Source: Acidimicrobiales bacterium (GTDB lineage Bacteria; Actinomycetota; Acidimicrobiia; Acidimicrobiales; JAUJNH01). Taken from it: a DNA stretch of 43,749 bases. The translations under genes and the position numbers were made by a program. Numbering within the stretch: position 1 is the stretch's first letter; every line of letters starts with the position of its first letter. The stretch covers positions 1-43,749 of the forward strand of contig JAUJNH010000003.1 in NCBI GenBank assembly GCA_030448245.1, read 5' to 3'. A model generated the notes under the pieces. The model searched no databases. It saw only the letters and a list, made by a program, of their open reading frames with translations, and was not told where the DNA came from. Below are positions 8,997 to 16,397 of this stretch, one piece after another.

Positions 8997-10336
8997 GACT
9001 CGAACAGCTCGGCCGGCGCATCGCCCAGCTCGGGCTCGGGAACAGCGGGCTTGGAGCGGGTGATGGTCGCGGCGCGATAGCGGGCCATGGCCGGCAGCGG
9101 CACCACCAGACCGGGCATCCGCCGCACGAGCCCAGCCGCTTCGAGGAGGTCGAGGGCGGCCGTTCCCACCGCAGCGGGGTTCCTGCGGTGCTCCTCGCCG
9201 AGGCCGTGGCCGTTCTCCGCCACGATTCGGGCGACGAGGTCGTCGGCCTCGGCCTCGGCGGCGGCGGGCAAGGATGGCGGGGTGGGCGAGAGGTGGGCTC
9301 GGGTGGGATCCTCCGCTGCGCCTGAGACGGTGATCAGTCGGACCCGGTCGAGTCGCTCGACCAGTGCCCTGCGCTCGTCGGCCGCTGACGGCCAGGCGAC
9401 CTCGATGCCGCTTCGCCTCGCCAGGTCGGGCAGATCGGTGCAGAGCGCGAGGGCGACGACGCCGTGGACGCTGGGACGCGGAAAGGTTCCAGCAGTCGCG
9501 ACCAGGGTGAGGCCCTCGGCTCGTCGCTCGAGAGTCCGCCCGGTCAGGGCCGCGAGGTCCTCGGCCAGCTTGCCGGCCTCCCGCCGGGCCAGGACTGCGT
9601 CGTCGGGGTCGAGGTCGTCGTAGTGGACGGTGGGCTGGTCGACGAGGAGGCGGGCGATGCGCTGCCGGCGCCGCTCGGTGGCGAGGCGGTGGCTGATGTC
9701 GGCGACGGCTCCGGCCAGGAGGGCGGCGGCCGAGGGCGCCTCGTCGAGGAGGGGCGGCGGCTCGGTCACGGCGCTGAGGGCGTCGTGGTCGACGCGGTAC
9801 AGGACCTCGCCCGCCTCGGGGTCACTCGACCACGCCTCCTTCGTCGCCTCGATGGTGCCGACGACACCCTGCTCGCCGAGCCACAGGAGGACGTCGACAA
9901 AGGCGCGGCGATGAGCCTGCACCGTCTGGTCGAAGCCGAGCATTGCCGTCTCGTCGGCCCACGGCCGGATGGTGGCCGCCAGGTCCGTCAGGGTGACGAC
10001 GTCGCTGACCCGGGAGAGGCCCGCCAGGGTGAGGCACAGGTAGGCCAGCCGGCGGCGGTCGAAGCTCCGGCCTCGCGCCTCGACCCGCAGCCGCAGGTGG
10101 CGGTCGAAGTCGTCGACCGGGCGGCGGAGGCGGGCGCAGGTGGGACCGAGGTCGAGGTGGGCGCCGAGGACCCGTTCGAGCTCGGCCGCCAGCGGTGCCC
10201 GGAACCGGCGGACGAGGGCGAAGTCGGCGCCAGTGTCGAGCACGAGGTGGCGGTCGAGGAGGGCCCGGGACGCTCGCTGGAAGTGGCCCACCTGCGAGGC
10301 CGGCACCTCGAGGTCGCCGGCGAGCAGGGCAGTCAC
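8993..10336 (-). CDS. jetB: JetB, Wadjet DUF2398 protein (TIGR02678-like)
   Basis: This 447-residue protein has the expected size and place of the DUF2398 family. Readable family-type segments are the N-terminal QRASRALLDRHLVL, LAYLCLTLAGLSRV, the mid-protein LLWLGEQGVVGTIE, and VLYRVDHDALSAV. The fold is probably several winged helices, and in Wadjet this subunit plays the KITE role that bridges kleisin and SMC heads. The start is GTG at 10336, which overlaps the jetA TGA (GTGA). A longer frame reaching 11071 lies within jetA and has arginine-rich shadow composition. The stop overlaps the jetC GTG in the same manner. Confidence 0.9.
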   Translation of the reverse strand: MTALLAGDLEVPASQVGHFQRASRALLDRHLVLDTGADFALVRRFRAPLAAELERVLGAHLDLGPTCARLRRPVDDFDRHLRLRVEARGRSFDRRRLAYLCLTLAGLSRVSDVVTLTDLAATIRPWADETAMLGFDQTVQAHRRAFVDVLLWLGEQGVVGTIEATKEAWSSDPEAGEVLYRVDHDALSAVTEPPPLLDEAPSAAALLAGAVADISHRLATERRRQRIARLLVDQPTVHYDDLDPDDAVLARREAGKLAEDLAALTGRTLERRAEGLTLVATAGTFPRPSVHGVVALALCTDLPDLARRSGIEVAWPSAADERRALVERLDRVRLITVSGAAEDPTRAHLSPTPPSLPAAAEAEADDLVARIVAENGHGLGEEHRRNPAAVGTAALDLLEAAGLVRRMPGLVVPLPAMARYRAATITRSKPAVPEPELGDAPAELFES

Positions 10337-11835
10337 GGGAGCGCCCGCTCGAGGCGAGCCCCCTCGAGCACGAGGTTGCCGTCGGTGGTGGTCACGCAGG
10401 ACGATGCCGCCGCGTCGGGTATCACGAGCAGGGTCAGCGGGCCCTCGGTGGCCCGGCCCCTGCCGAGGCGGCCCTCGACGACGGCTCGCGACGCGAGGGC
10501 CCGGTCGAGGAGCCGGAGGAGAATGTCGAGCTCGGCCTTGTTCAGGCGGCGTCCAGCCAGGGCGCCGGGCTCGGTTGGCGCCGGCAGGGAGACGAGCGCC
10601 TCGACCGCCTGCCGCTCGGCCCGCCGGTTGCGAGCCGCCTCCGTGGCCAGCCGCCGACGGGCGAGGGCGTCGTCGCGAATCGGCTGAGGTCGGCCGGGGC
10701 TGCTGACCGCGCCCCGGTTCCGAAACGTTCCAGTGACCAGCGCGGGGTCGCCGACGGCCCACGGGGTCGACGGTCGGCAGGCGTCGGGGTCGGCGGGCAG
10801 ACCGCCCAGGGTGCGGGGGACGTGGAGCCCGAGGGCGGCACCCACGAGGGCGTGGGCGTCGGCGTCGTCGGAGCAGCCGGCGACCCAGGCCGCCAGGTGG
10901 CGCAGCTGCGCCTGGCGGCCCCTCCCGCCGCGACGGGCGAGAATGCGCCGCAGCAGGGTCGTCGTCTCGGCGATGGCGGCGACGGTGCGGTCCTCGAGCA
11001 GGGCGGCGGCGGCCCGCTGTTCGGCGGAACCGACGAACCACCCGGCGATGCCGGCCCAGGCGTCGGCCCACCGCCGATGCCGCTCCTCGGGCGTGATGTG
11101 GACGGCCCTGTCGGCCTCGCAGGCCAGCTCGACGACGGCCTGGTCGCCCCCCGCCTCCCGCACCTTCGCGACGGCGGCGGCCAATCGAGGCCGGTGCGCC
11201 GCCAGCTCGGCGTGGAAGTCGGTGATGTGCTGGATGAGGAGGTCCTTGCGGGCCAGGAAGGTGGCGGGATCGTCGATGGTGGTCCGGGCATCGTCGGCCA
11301 GCCGCCGGTAGAAGCGCTCGGCCCGCTCGGCCAGGTCGGCGATGTCACGGTGGAGGCGGTCAAGCAGGTTGGCGACCTCCACTGCGTCCCGCCTGCCAAC
11401 GGCGGCGGCCAGCTCGAGCAGCGAGCGGTGGAGGCTGCTGAGGGCGAGCCGCTTGAGCTCGGCTCCCGCCGGCGCGGCCGACACGAGGTCCTCGACGAGC
11501 CGGTAGGCGAGGTAGCCGAGCTCGGTGAGGGCATACACCGAGCGCTTGCGCCGGTAGTCGGCGATCGTCCGCACCGCCGCGGTGTCGTAGTCCTTGGCCA
11601 GCACGCCCCATCCCCACAGCGCCTCGAGCGCGGCGTCGACGTCGACGCCCTCGGGCTCCCCGGCGGCCGCCAGCTCGGCCGCCACCTCCTCGGGGTGCAG
11701 GCCCTGCGGCCGGTCGCCCCGGGCGTGAGCCCTGTCAAAGGCTCGGAGGATGGCGAGGTAGGCGAGCCGGTTGTCGGCCGTCGCCCACGTCAGCAGTCGC
11801 AGTCGCCCGGCGGCGACCGACCCCTCCTCCGTCAC
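10333..11835 (-). CDS. jetA: JetA, Wadjet DUF2397 kleisin-type protein (TIGR02677-like)
   Basis: This 500-residue protein is the first gene of the Wadjet operon. The N-terminus (LLTWATADNRLAYLAILRAF) and the following winged-helix-like part (ALWGWGVLAKDYDT, then YRRKRSVYALTELGYLAYR) are typical of DUF2397. A long helical middle and a C-terminal region with LNKAELDILLRLLDRAL complete it. In Wadjet this is the kleisin-like subunit linking the SMC heads. It starts at GTG 11835 and is divergent from an RHH/PIN toxin-antitoxin pair, with only 75 bases between the two starts, so promoters of both must lie there. The four genes together form a complete system; I recall this DUF set as type III but am not certain of the numbering. 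Confidence 0.9.
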   Translation of the reverse strand: MTEEGSVAAGRLRLLTWATADNRLAYLAILRAFDRAHARGDRPQGLHPEEVAAELAAAGEPEGVDVDAALEALWGWGVLAKDYDTAAVRTIADYRRKRSVYALTELGYLAYRLVEDLVSAAPAGAELKRLALSSLHRSLLELAAAVGRRDAVEVANLLDRLHRDIADLAERAERFYRRLADDARTTIDDPATFLARKDLLIQHITDFHAELAAHRPRLAAAVAKVREAGGDQAVVELACEADRAVHITPEERHRRWADAWAGIAGWFVGSAEQRAAAALLEDRTVAAIAETTTLLRRILARRGGRGRQAQLRHLAAWVAGCSDDADAHALVGAALGLHVPRTLGGLPADPDACRPSTPWAVGDPALVTGTFRNRGAVSSPGRPQPIRDDALARRRLATEAARNRRAERQAVEALVSLPAPTEPGALAGRRLNKAELDILLRLLDRALASRAVVEGRLGRGRATEGPLTLLVIPDAAASSCVTTTDGNLVLEGARLERALP

Positions 11836-11910
11836 CCACCCGAAGGTAGCGGCCGACGATCTCTCCCGACTCGGAAGCTCTACGGCCAGACCGGCGGTAT
11901 GGTGTTTGGT

Positions 11911-12171
11911 ATGGCGACTCGGAAGGTGACGGTGACGCTGGACGAGGTCCAGCTGGCCCAGATCCGAAGGCTGGTCGATGGTGGCGGTGCGCCGAGCGTC
12001 TCAGGGTTCGTGCAGCATGCCGTCGCGCTGGCCCTCGACGACGTCGCCGGGTGGGGCGCCATGCTCGCCGGCGCTCTGGACGATACGGGCGGGCCCTTGT
12101 CCGACGACGAGCGGATGTGGGCCGACGAGCAGCTGGGCACCAGGCCACGTCGTCGGGGCTCCGCCGCCTGA
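11911..12171 (+). CDS. Ribbon-helix-helix antitoxin
   Basis: This 86-residue protein begins with a classic RHH DNA-binding segment: RKVTVTLDEVQLAQIRRLVD is the strand plus first helix, and SVSGFVQHAVALALDD is the second helix. The acidic tail (PLSDDERMWADEQLG) is the likely toxin-binding arm. An in-frame ATG at 11899 would add four residues; I prefer 11911, where MATRKVTVTL resembles other family starts. The two ATGs sit in a direct repeat of GGTATGG (11897 and 11909) that could form part of an operator. The stop TGA shares bases with the toxin ATG (TGATG at 12169-12173), so the pair is coupled. Confidence 0.82.
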   Translation: MATRKVTVTLDEVQLAQIRRLVDGGGAPSVSGFVQHAVALALDDVAGWGAMLAGALDDTGGPLSDDERMWADEQLGTRPRRRGSAA

Positions 12172-12548
12172 TGCCCGGCATCACCCTCGACGCCGGCGGG
12201 CTCATCGCCTTGGACCGCAACGACCGGCGCGTGGTGGTGTTGCTGGCCCGGGCGAGCGAGACCTCAGTTCACGTGACCGTCCCTGCAACTGCGCTGGCGC
12301 AGGCCATCCGACGACCCGAACGGCAGGCACGGCTGGCGCGGCTGATCCGACAGCCGACCACTGACGTCATCGACCTTGATCGAGTCGACGCCACGAACGT
12401 CGGTCGGCTGCTGGCAGCCAGCGGCACGGCCGACATCGTCGACGCGCACGTGGTCATCTGCGCCCGCCGAAGCCAGCAGCGGGTTGTGACCACTGATCCC
12501 GAGGACCTGCGGCGCCTCGACCCGACGCTCCAGATGGTCACCGTCTGA
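12171..12548 (+). CDS. PIN-domain toxin (VapC-like)
   Basis: This 125-residue protein has the PIN layout: an N-terminal first acidic residue in GITLDAGGLIALDR (Asp7), a later DIVDAHVV (the conserved third acid) and TTDPEDLRRL near the end. PIN toxins are Mg2+-dependent RNases that cut tRNA or rRNA. The usual Glu of the second motif appears replaced: the segment reads VTVPATALAQAIRR. I recall a subfamily of actinobacterial PIN proteins with this VPA-type motif, so it need not be inactive. The start is set by the overlap with the antitoxin stop, and the gene ends 53 bases before the convergent MazF-like gene. Confidence 0.8.
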   Translation: MPGITLDAGGLIALDRNDRRVVVLLARASETSVHVTVPATALAQAIRRPERQARLARLIRQPTTDVIDLDRVDATNVGRLLAASGTADIVDAHVVICARRSQQRVVTTDPEDLRRLDPTLQMVTV

Positions 12549-12600
12549 CCTGATCAGGTGAAGCTCAACGTCTGGCACGAGGGCGCAGGCGAGCGACCCG

Positions 12601-12924
12601 TCAGCCGCTGCAGTCGACGGCCACGGCCAGGGCCGTGCACGCCTGGCGCACGCGCTCGTCGCTGAGGCGCCCGAGCCGCTGGACGAGCATGGCGATCGCG
12701 ACGCTTTCCACCGAGTCCAGGTTGAGGGCGCTCCGCCGGTCGATCGGATCCTCTCCCGGCTCCAGGACGACCTCGCTCGGCAGCTCTCGGATCGTCGTGG
12801 TGCACGGTGCGACGAGCGCCCGGCGCAGCCTCGGGATCGCGGCATCCCGCGAGAGGACGAGCACCGGCCGGCGTCCCACCTCGGGCAGCTCGCACCACCA
12901 GAGCTCCCCCCGCTGCGGCGTCAC
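12601..12924 (-). CDS. mazF: MazF/PemK-type toxin
   Basis: This 107-residue protein shows the MazF fold signature. The N-terminal [23 protein letters not shown] is the first strands and the conserved Gly-Arg-x-Pro turn. [17 protein letters not shown] carries the conserved Thr and Pro-Ser-Glu, and [11 protein letters not shown] is the ALNLD-type motif. MazF proteins are ribosome-independent mRNA interferases. The GTG at 12924 overlaps the antitoxin stop (GTGA), the same junction style as in the Wadjet operon. Length and motif order are normal for the family, so it is probably active. Confidence 0.88.
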   Translation of the reverse strand: MTPQRGELWWCELPEVGRRPVLVLSRDAAIPRLRRALVAPCTTTIRELPSEVVLEPGEDPIDRRSALNLDSVESVAIAMLVQRLGRLSDERVRQACTALAVAVDCSG

Positions 12925-13157
12925 GAGGCTCCGGCGGCCTCGCGGAAGGAGGCGAGGTCTCCCCAGGCGTCGGCCTCATCGAGCGGGTGCTCGTCGTATG
13001 CGGTGTAGGCGGCATCGATCTCAACAGCGCGGTGGCGGGCGAGGAGCGACTGGAGCGCCTCGTCGAGCAGTGCCGCGTCGGGTGCGCCCGCACGGGCCCG
13101 CCGGGCCGCGGCCAGGAGGTGCTCGTCCACCGTCGTGCTCACCCGGACGCGGGCCAT
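12921..13157 (-). CDS. Antitoxin of the MazF-like toxin
   Basis: This 78-residue protein starts [20 protein letters not shown], a pattern common to short actinobacterial antitoxins paired with MazF. The strand plus helix forms a ribbon-helix-helix-type DNA-binding part (VRVSTTVDE, then [11 protein letters not shown]). The C-terminal [21 protein letters not shown] is the acidic, aromatic tail expected to bind the toxin. ATG 13157 is chosen because the residues upstream are not antitoxin-like. A perfect ten-base palindrome lies three bases upstream of this start. Its stop overlaps the toxin GTG. Confidence 0.82.
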   Translation of the reverse strand: MARVRVSTTVDEHLLAAARRARAGAPDAALLDEALQSLLARHRAVEIDAAYTAYDEHPLDEADAWGDLASFREAAGAS

Positions 13158-13159
13158 GC

Positions 13160-13169
13160 CATGATCATG
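13160..13169. promoter_or_regulatory. Palindrome upstream of the mazEF-like pair
   Basis: CATGATCATG is a perfect ten-base palindrome three bases before the antitoxin ATG on the reverse strand. A dimeric ribbon-helix-helix antitoxin binding here would repress its own operon, as is usual for such modules. Binding is inferred. Confidence 0.4.
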
Positions 13170-13556
13170 CCACGTTTCTGCCACGAGGCTCTCCGGCACG
13201 ACATCGCCCATCCGCCACGGCACGGCCGGCGGCGTCAGGCGGGCGCACGGCGGGCGGGCAGCGCTCGAGCGCCGCACGTAGGACCGGGCCAGCACGGCCA
13301 GGACCTGGAGGAGGCTGTCGGGCGATCCGCAGGCGAAGGAGCATCGGCCGCATCCCCGTGCGCCGCCCCGAGTGACCCCACCCGCTGCAGGGAGCTGGCA
13401 GGACCCGACGGCCTCGAGCTGGTCGTCGATGAGGGCCTTCATCGGCGACAGGCGACCCCTCCGGCTGGGCTACCCGACGGGACGCTTCGGTGACCTGGCT
13501 CACCACCAGGCGCAGACGTGCTCCTCAAGGTCACGACAACGGGCTGGGCCGTCGTG
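13170..13556. other. Gap between toxin-antitoxin modules
   Basis: Several open frames cross this stretch on both strands (for example one with [23 protein letters not shown] on the reverse strand), but none has a recognisable domain, a good start or coherent composition over its length. I see no RNA gene or repeat. It may hold gene debris of the island. Confidence 0.3.
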
Positions 13557-13967
13557 TCACGTGCGGAGGGACGCGGCGTCCAGCTCGATCCCGACCACCT
13601 CGGCGATGCGGTTGAGGTCGGCGTCCCGACTGAGAAGGGCGGCTTCATGCCGCCACGCGACAGCCGCGATCATGCAGTCGACCATCCCGCGAGGCGTGAT
13701 CCCCGCTCGACGGCAGCGGCGGTAGACGCGGGCGGCAGCATCGAAGTCGGCAGCCGCATCAAAGCTGAGCAGGTCGAAGCGCTGCAGCAACCTGCGCAGA
13801 CGTAGCTCCCGTTCGTCATCTCGGGCCCCGGCGACCACCTCCATGATGACCGGCTCCGTGACCGCCAACGCTCCTTCGCTGCGGATGAGCCCGGTGATCC
13901 GAGTGTCGACAGGGCTGCCGGTGGCCCGGTCGAACTCGACCCAGGCCGACGTGTCGGCGAGGATCAT
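13557..13967 (-). CDS. vapC: VapC-type PIN-domain toxin
   Basis: This 136-residue protein has all four conserved acidic positions of VapC RNases: Asp5 in MILADTSAWVEF, the Glu of TEPVIMEVVAGARDD, the Asp of GMVDCMIAAVA and the Asp of SRDADLNRIAEV. It should be a Mg2+-dependent endoribonuclease that acts on tRNA or rRNA. ATG 13967 overlaps the TGA of the antitoxin (ATGA). Length and motif spacing are normal. It lies on the reverse strand like the MazEF-like pair further downstream, with a 400-base gap between. Confidence 0.92.
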   Translation of the reverse strand: MILADTSAWVEFDRATGSPVDTRITGLIRSEGALAVTEPVIMEVVAGARDDERELRLRRLLQRFDLLSFDAAADFDAAARVYRRCRRAGITPRGMVDCMIAAVAWRHEAALLSRDADLNRIAEVVGIELDAASLRT

Positions 13968-14170
13968 CCGCCGGCGGGTGAGTCTGCCGGGACCTCGACG
14001 ATCGAGCCGCTGCCGCGCATGGCCAGTGCTTCCTCGCGGTTCATGGGTTGGCCGGCGAGGCTGCGGAGGGCGAGGTTGACGGCCTCGGTCTTGGTTCTGA
14101 TCCCGTAGCGGTCCATGATCCGCTGCACGTAGGCGTCCTCGATCTCGATGTTGGTCCGGACTCGCCCCAT
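13964..14170 (-). CDS. vapB: VapB-type antitoxin
   Basis: This 68-residue protein reads RVRTNIEIEDAYVQRIMDRYG followed by TKTEAVNLALRSLAGQPM, the VapB pattern of a ribbon strand and two helices (family PF09957, from memory). The tail ends in GSGSIVEVPADSPAGG. ATG 14170 is chosen over an upstream ATG at 14266 because the first 32 residues of the longer form are not antitoxin-like. Just upstream the reverse strand contains two GTGTA direct repeats ten bases apart and a TACGAT hexamer that could be a -10 box. The stop overlaps vapC. Confidence 0.9.
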   Translation of the reverse strand: MGRVRTNIEIEDAYVQRIMDRYGIRTKTEAVNLALRSLAGQPMNREEALAMRGSGSIVEVPADSPAGG

Positions 14171-14467
14171 ACACCAATCGTACACGCCAACTGTGACCCC
14201 AGCGGCAGTGCCGACGCTGGTACCAGCCCGAACGCCAAGCGGTGCCAGAGGAGGCTGACGTGTCAAGGCGGCCGCGGACGTCGACGACAGCGGCCAGATC
14301 TCCCGTGAGGAGAGTTCGCCGCCGTGCTGGCGGGCGCCGGACCGGAGGCGTCCGCCGGCGTGGCCGCGGCTCTCAGAGCCCTCTTCAACGGGGCTGAGGT
14401 GCGCCGCGACCTCTGCGTGAAAGTGGCGGCAGCGGGTCCCGGTCGTACCACCTGGTGACGCCCGCCC
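14171..14467. other. Intergenic stretch upstream of vapBC
   Basis: This contains the presumed vapBC promoter near 14171-14210. On the plus strand a short protein-like frame (VAAALRALFNGAEVRRDLCVKV, stop at 14457) is too short and startless to call. Nothing else is recognisable. Confidence 0.3.
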
Positions 14468-15415
14468 TCAGCCGTAGAGCGATCTGGGGTAGCGGGAGAG
14501 GCGGAGCTCCATGCCGACCTCCCTGCCGGCGGTCGTCATCGGGCCTCCCATGCTCGCGGCCTGCCAGATCCAGGGCATGACACGGCGCAGGGGTGAGTCG
14601 GGCGGCGAGGCGGCGAGGCGCTCGCGGACGGCGACCCGGAGGGCCAGCAGGTCGTCGAGGTCGGCGGGCAGGAAGTCGACCGACCGCTGCCTGCGATCCT
14701 CCGCCGTGGCCGCCGCCAGCTCGATGATGTCGTCGATCGGCGGCGCACCGGGCACCTTTGCGGTGTCGTGCTCATCGATCTCCATCGGCACCGCCACCTC
14801 GGTCACCGCGCCCAGGGCCGTGCGCCACTCCATCGGCGTGAGGTGAAGGCTGTCGATGGTGGCGAGGAGCCCATCCAGGACCTCCTGCTGCCCGGGAGTG
14901 GTCGGCGCCGGCCAGTGCGAGCGGAGCAGGTCGGGCAGCGCTTCCCAGGTGACGTGGGCGTAGCGGGCCCACTCCCCCTCCGGCTGGTAGGGCGCGTCCA
15001 TCGGCGCGACGTACGTCAGGTCGATGTGCGCCTCGGGGTAGTGGTGGTGGGCGAGCTCGAAGTAGCCAGGCACCTGGGCCGCCCGGTGGCTGCCCTTCTC
15101 CGTCTTCAGCTCGATCAGCCAGAGCCGGTCCCTCCAGACGACGGCGTAGTCGGGCGCTCCGCCCTTCTCGGCATCCGTGCGGGGAGGTAGCTCGAACTCG
15201 TCGATGAACGCTGGTGCGCCGTCCGGCCACCCCGTGCCGAAGCTCAGCTCGTGGAGGTCGCGGAGGAACGCCCCACCTTCCGGAGCGAGCATCGATCGGG
15301 TGTTCCAGCGGGGGTACGGTGCGTGGAGCAGCAGGGTCGTGAGCAGCCGCTGGCAGTACTCCTCCCGACCGAGCTTCAGACGGGCCAGGAGCTGGGCGGG
15401 GGTCTCGAACTGCAC
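14468..15415 (-). CDS. PD-(D/E)XK nuclease-like protein
   Basis: This protein of about 315 residues contains a clear PD-(D/E)XK core: GGAPDYAVVWRDRLWLIELKTEKG, with Asp89, Glu102 and Lys104 in the expected D-(x)n-E-x-K order on neighbouring strands, preceded by an acidic helix (RDLHELSFG, Glu56). A following helix and strand (AAQVPGYFELAHHHYPEAHIDLTYVAP) complete the fold. The remainder is helical and not recognised. Such folds occur in restriction enzymes, DNA repair nucleases and uncharacterised defence proteins. The start is uncertain: GTG 15415 avoids overlap with the divergent HD gene, while the open frame reaches 15529. Its position at the edge of the Wadjet/toxin-antitoxin island suggests defence, but no methyltransferase or partner is present. 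Confidence 0.72.
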   Translation of the reverse strand: MQFETPAQLLARLKLGREEYCQRLLTTLLLHAPYPRWNTRSMLAPEGGAFLRDLHELSFGTGWPDGAPAFIDEFELPPRTDAEKGGAPDYAVVWRDRLWLIELKTEKGSHRAAQVPGYFELAHHHYPEAHIDLTYVAPMDAPYQPEGEWARYAHVTWEALPDLLRSHWPAPTTPGQQEVLDGLLATIDSLHLTPMEWRTALGAVTEVAVPMEIDEHDTAKVPGAPPIDDIIELAAATAEDRRQRSVDFLPADLDDLLALRVAVRERLAASPPDSPLRRVMPWIWQAASMGGPMTTAGREVGMELRLSRYPRSLYG

Positions 15416-15544
15416 CGGTGCAGCGTGCCACGCGCACGCAGTTGACACGGCGCCGGCGACAGGGAACCCCGGCGGCATCAGATCATGGGAAGCCGAGGAT
15501 CCAACGAGCGGACGCTGATCGACGACCACCCCTACCGTGGTGCT

Positions 15545-16219
15545 GTGCCCCGCCGGTCAGCAGCACAGCCCTGGCAGGACCTGGCGCTCGTGCGGCAGGC
15601 GTGGGAGCTGGCCATCGAGGCCCACCGGGACGACGTGCGCAAGGGCACCGCAATCCCCTACGTGTCGCACCTGTGGTCGGTGGCGGCGCTCGTGCTGGAG
15701 CACGGTGGCGACGACACGCAGGTGGCCGCCGCCCTGCTCCACGACTCCGTCGAGGACGCCGGCGGAACCGAGATGCTCGAACGGATCGCGGCGCTGAACC
15801 CTGAGGTTGCCGACCTGGTCGAGCACCTGTCCGACAGCGTGGTCGACACCACCAAGGGCGAGCAGAAGGCCGACTGGTGGACGCGCAAGGTCGGGTACCT
15901 GCGGTCGCTGGAGGAGGCTGACGAGCGGGTGCTGCTGGTCTCGGCCTGCGACAAGCTCCACAACGCCAGGTGCATCCTGGCCGACCACCGGGCGGTGGGT
16001 CCGGAGCTGTGGACCCGGTTCAACCAGCAGCACCCGACCAAGCACGCCTGGTACTACGACTCGCTCGTCCGTTCCTTCGGCGGTCGGGTGCCGCCGGCGC
16101 TCGAGGACGAGCTGCGGCGGACCGTCGACAGCCTCCTCGACCGGCTGCGCAGCGGTGAAGCGCCAGACGTCGACGCCGGCGTCGCACGACTGCGAGCCGA
16201 GGCCCGCAAGAGCGCCTGA
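15545..16219 (+). CDS. HD-domain protein, RelA/SpoT hydrolase-like
   Basis: This protein of about 224 residues resembles the (p)ppGpp-hydrolase half of RelA/SpoT and the small alarmone hydrolases. It has RKGTAIPYVSHLWSVAALV (the first metal-binding His, in the G-x-P-Y-x-x-H motif), AAALLHDSVEDAGG (His66-Asp67 and Glu70-Asp71) and SACDKLHNARCIL (the D-K-x-x-N motif). No synthetase domain follows, so it should hydrolyse alarmones or related pyrophosphorylated nucleotides only. The start is GTG 15545; an in-frame ATG at 15485 would add 20 unconserved residues. It is divergent from the PD-(D/E)XK gene with about 130 bases between starts. A role in stress recovery or in the defence island is inference. 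Confidence 0.85.
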   Translation: MPRRSAAQPWQDLALVRQAWELAIEAHRDDVRKGTAIPYVSHLWSVAALVLEHGGDDTQVAAALLHDSVEDAGGTEMLERIAALNPEVADLVEHLSDSVVDTTKGEQKADWWTRKVGYLRSLEEADERVLLVSACDKLHNARCILADHRAVGPELWTRFNQQHPTKHAWYYDSLVRSFGGRVPPALEDELRRTVDSLLDRLRSGEAPDVDAGVARLRAEARKSA

Positions 16220-16261
16220 CCGGCCGCACAGACCCGCATCGCACCTCCGTTTGCGGCTACC

Positions 16262-16357
16262 CACTTCGCCCGCGCCTAGCCCGACCAGACCGAGCGCGAC
16301 CACCAGGCCTTCGTCGCCGCCGTCAGCCGGGGCGTGCTGCCGGCACCCGACGGGTGA
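16262..16357 (+). pseudogene. C-terminal remnant of a DUF2252 protein
   Basis: The frame HFARA-stop-PDQTERDHQAFVAAVSRGVLP resembles the end of DUF2252 proteins, which I recall finishing with a YADQTERDH-like motif and a short helix. In place of the expected TAC-GCC the sequence reads TAG-CCC at 16277, a stop in the middle. Nothing upstream matches the family, so only a scrap remains. The assignment rests on a short motif. Confidence 0.4.
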
Positions 16358-16397
16358 TCCGGTGCTTCGCACCGGACGAGCTGCTGGCCGAGCCCGC

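Noticed and set aside
5715..9080. 1,121-residue open frame on the plus strand opposite jetC
   Set aside because: It is the mirror of a very GC-rich alanine/glutamate-coding gene. It has Gly/Arg/Val/Pro-rich composition and no domain, while jetC on the other strand has full SMC motifs.
9464..10687. Long plus-strand frames opposite jetB and jetA
   Set aside because: Composition artefacts of high GC; no start with a ribosome binding site and no motif.
10337..11071. N-terminal extension of JetB into jetA
   Set aside because: The added 245 residues are arginine/proline-rich and out of frame with the conserved JetA protein. The GTGA overlap at 10333-10336 gives the natural start.
12921..13442. 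173-residue version of the MazF-linked antitoxin
   Set aside because: The first 95 residues do not resemble an antitoxin, and [12 protein letters not shown] at 13157 is the typical family start.
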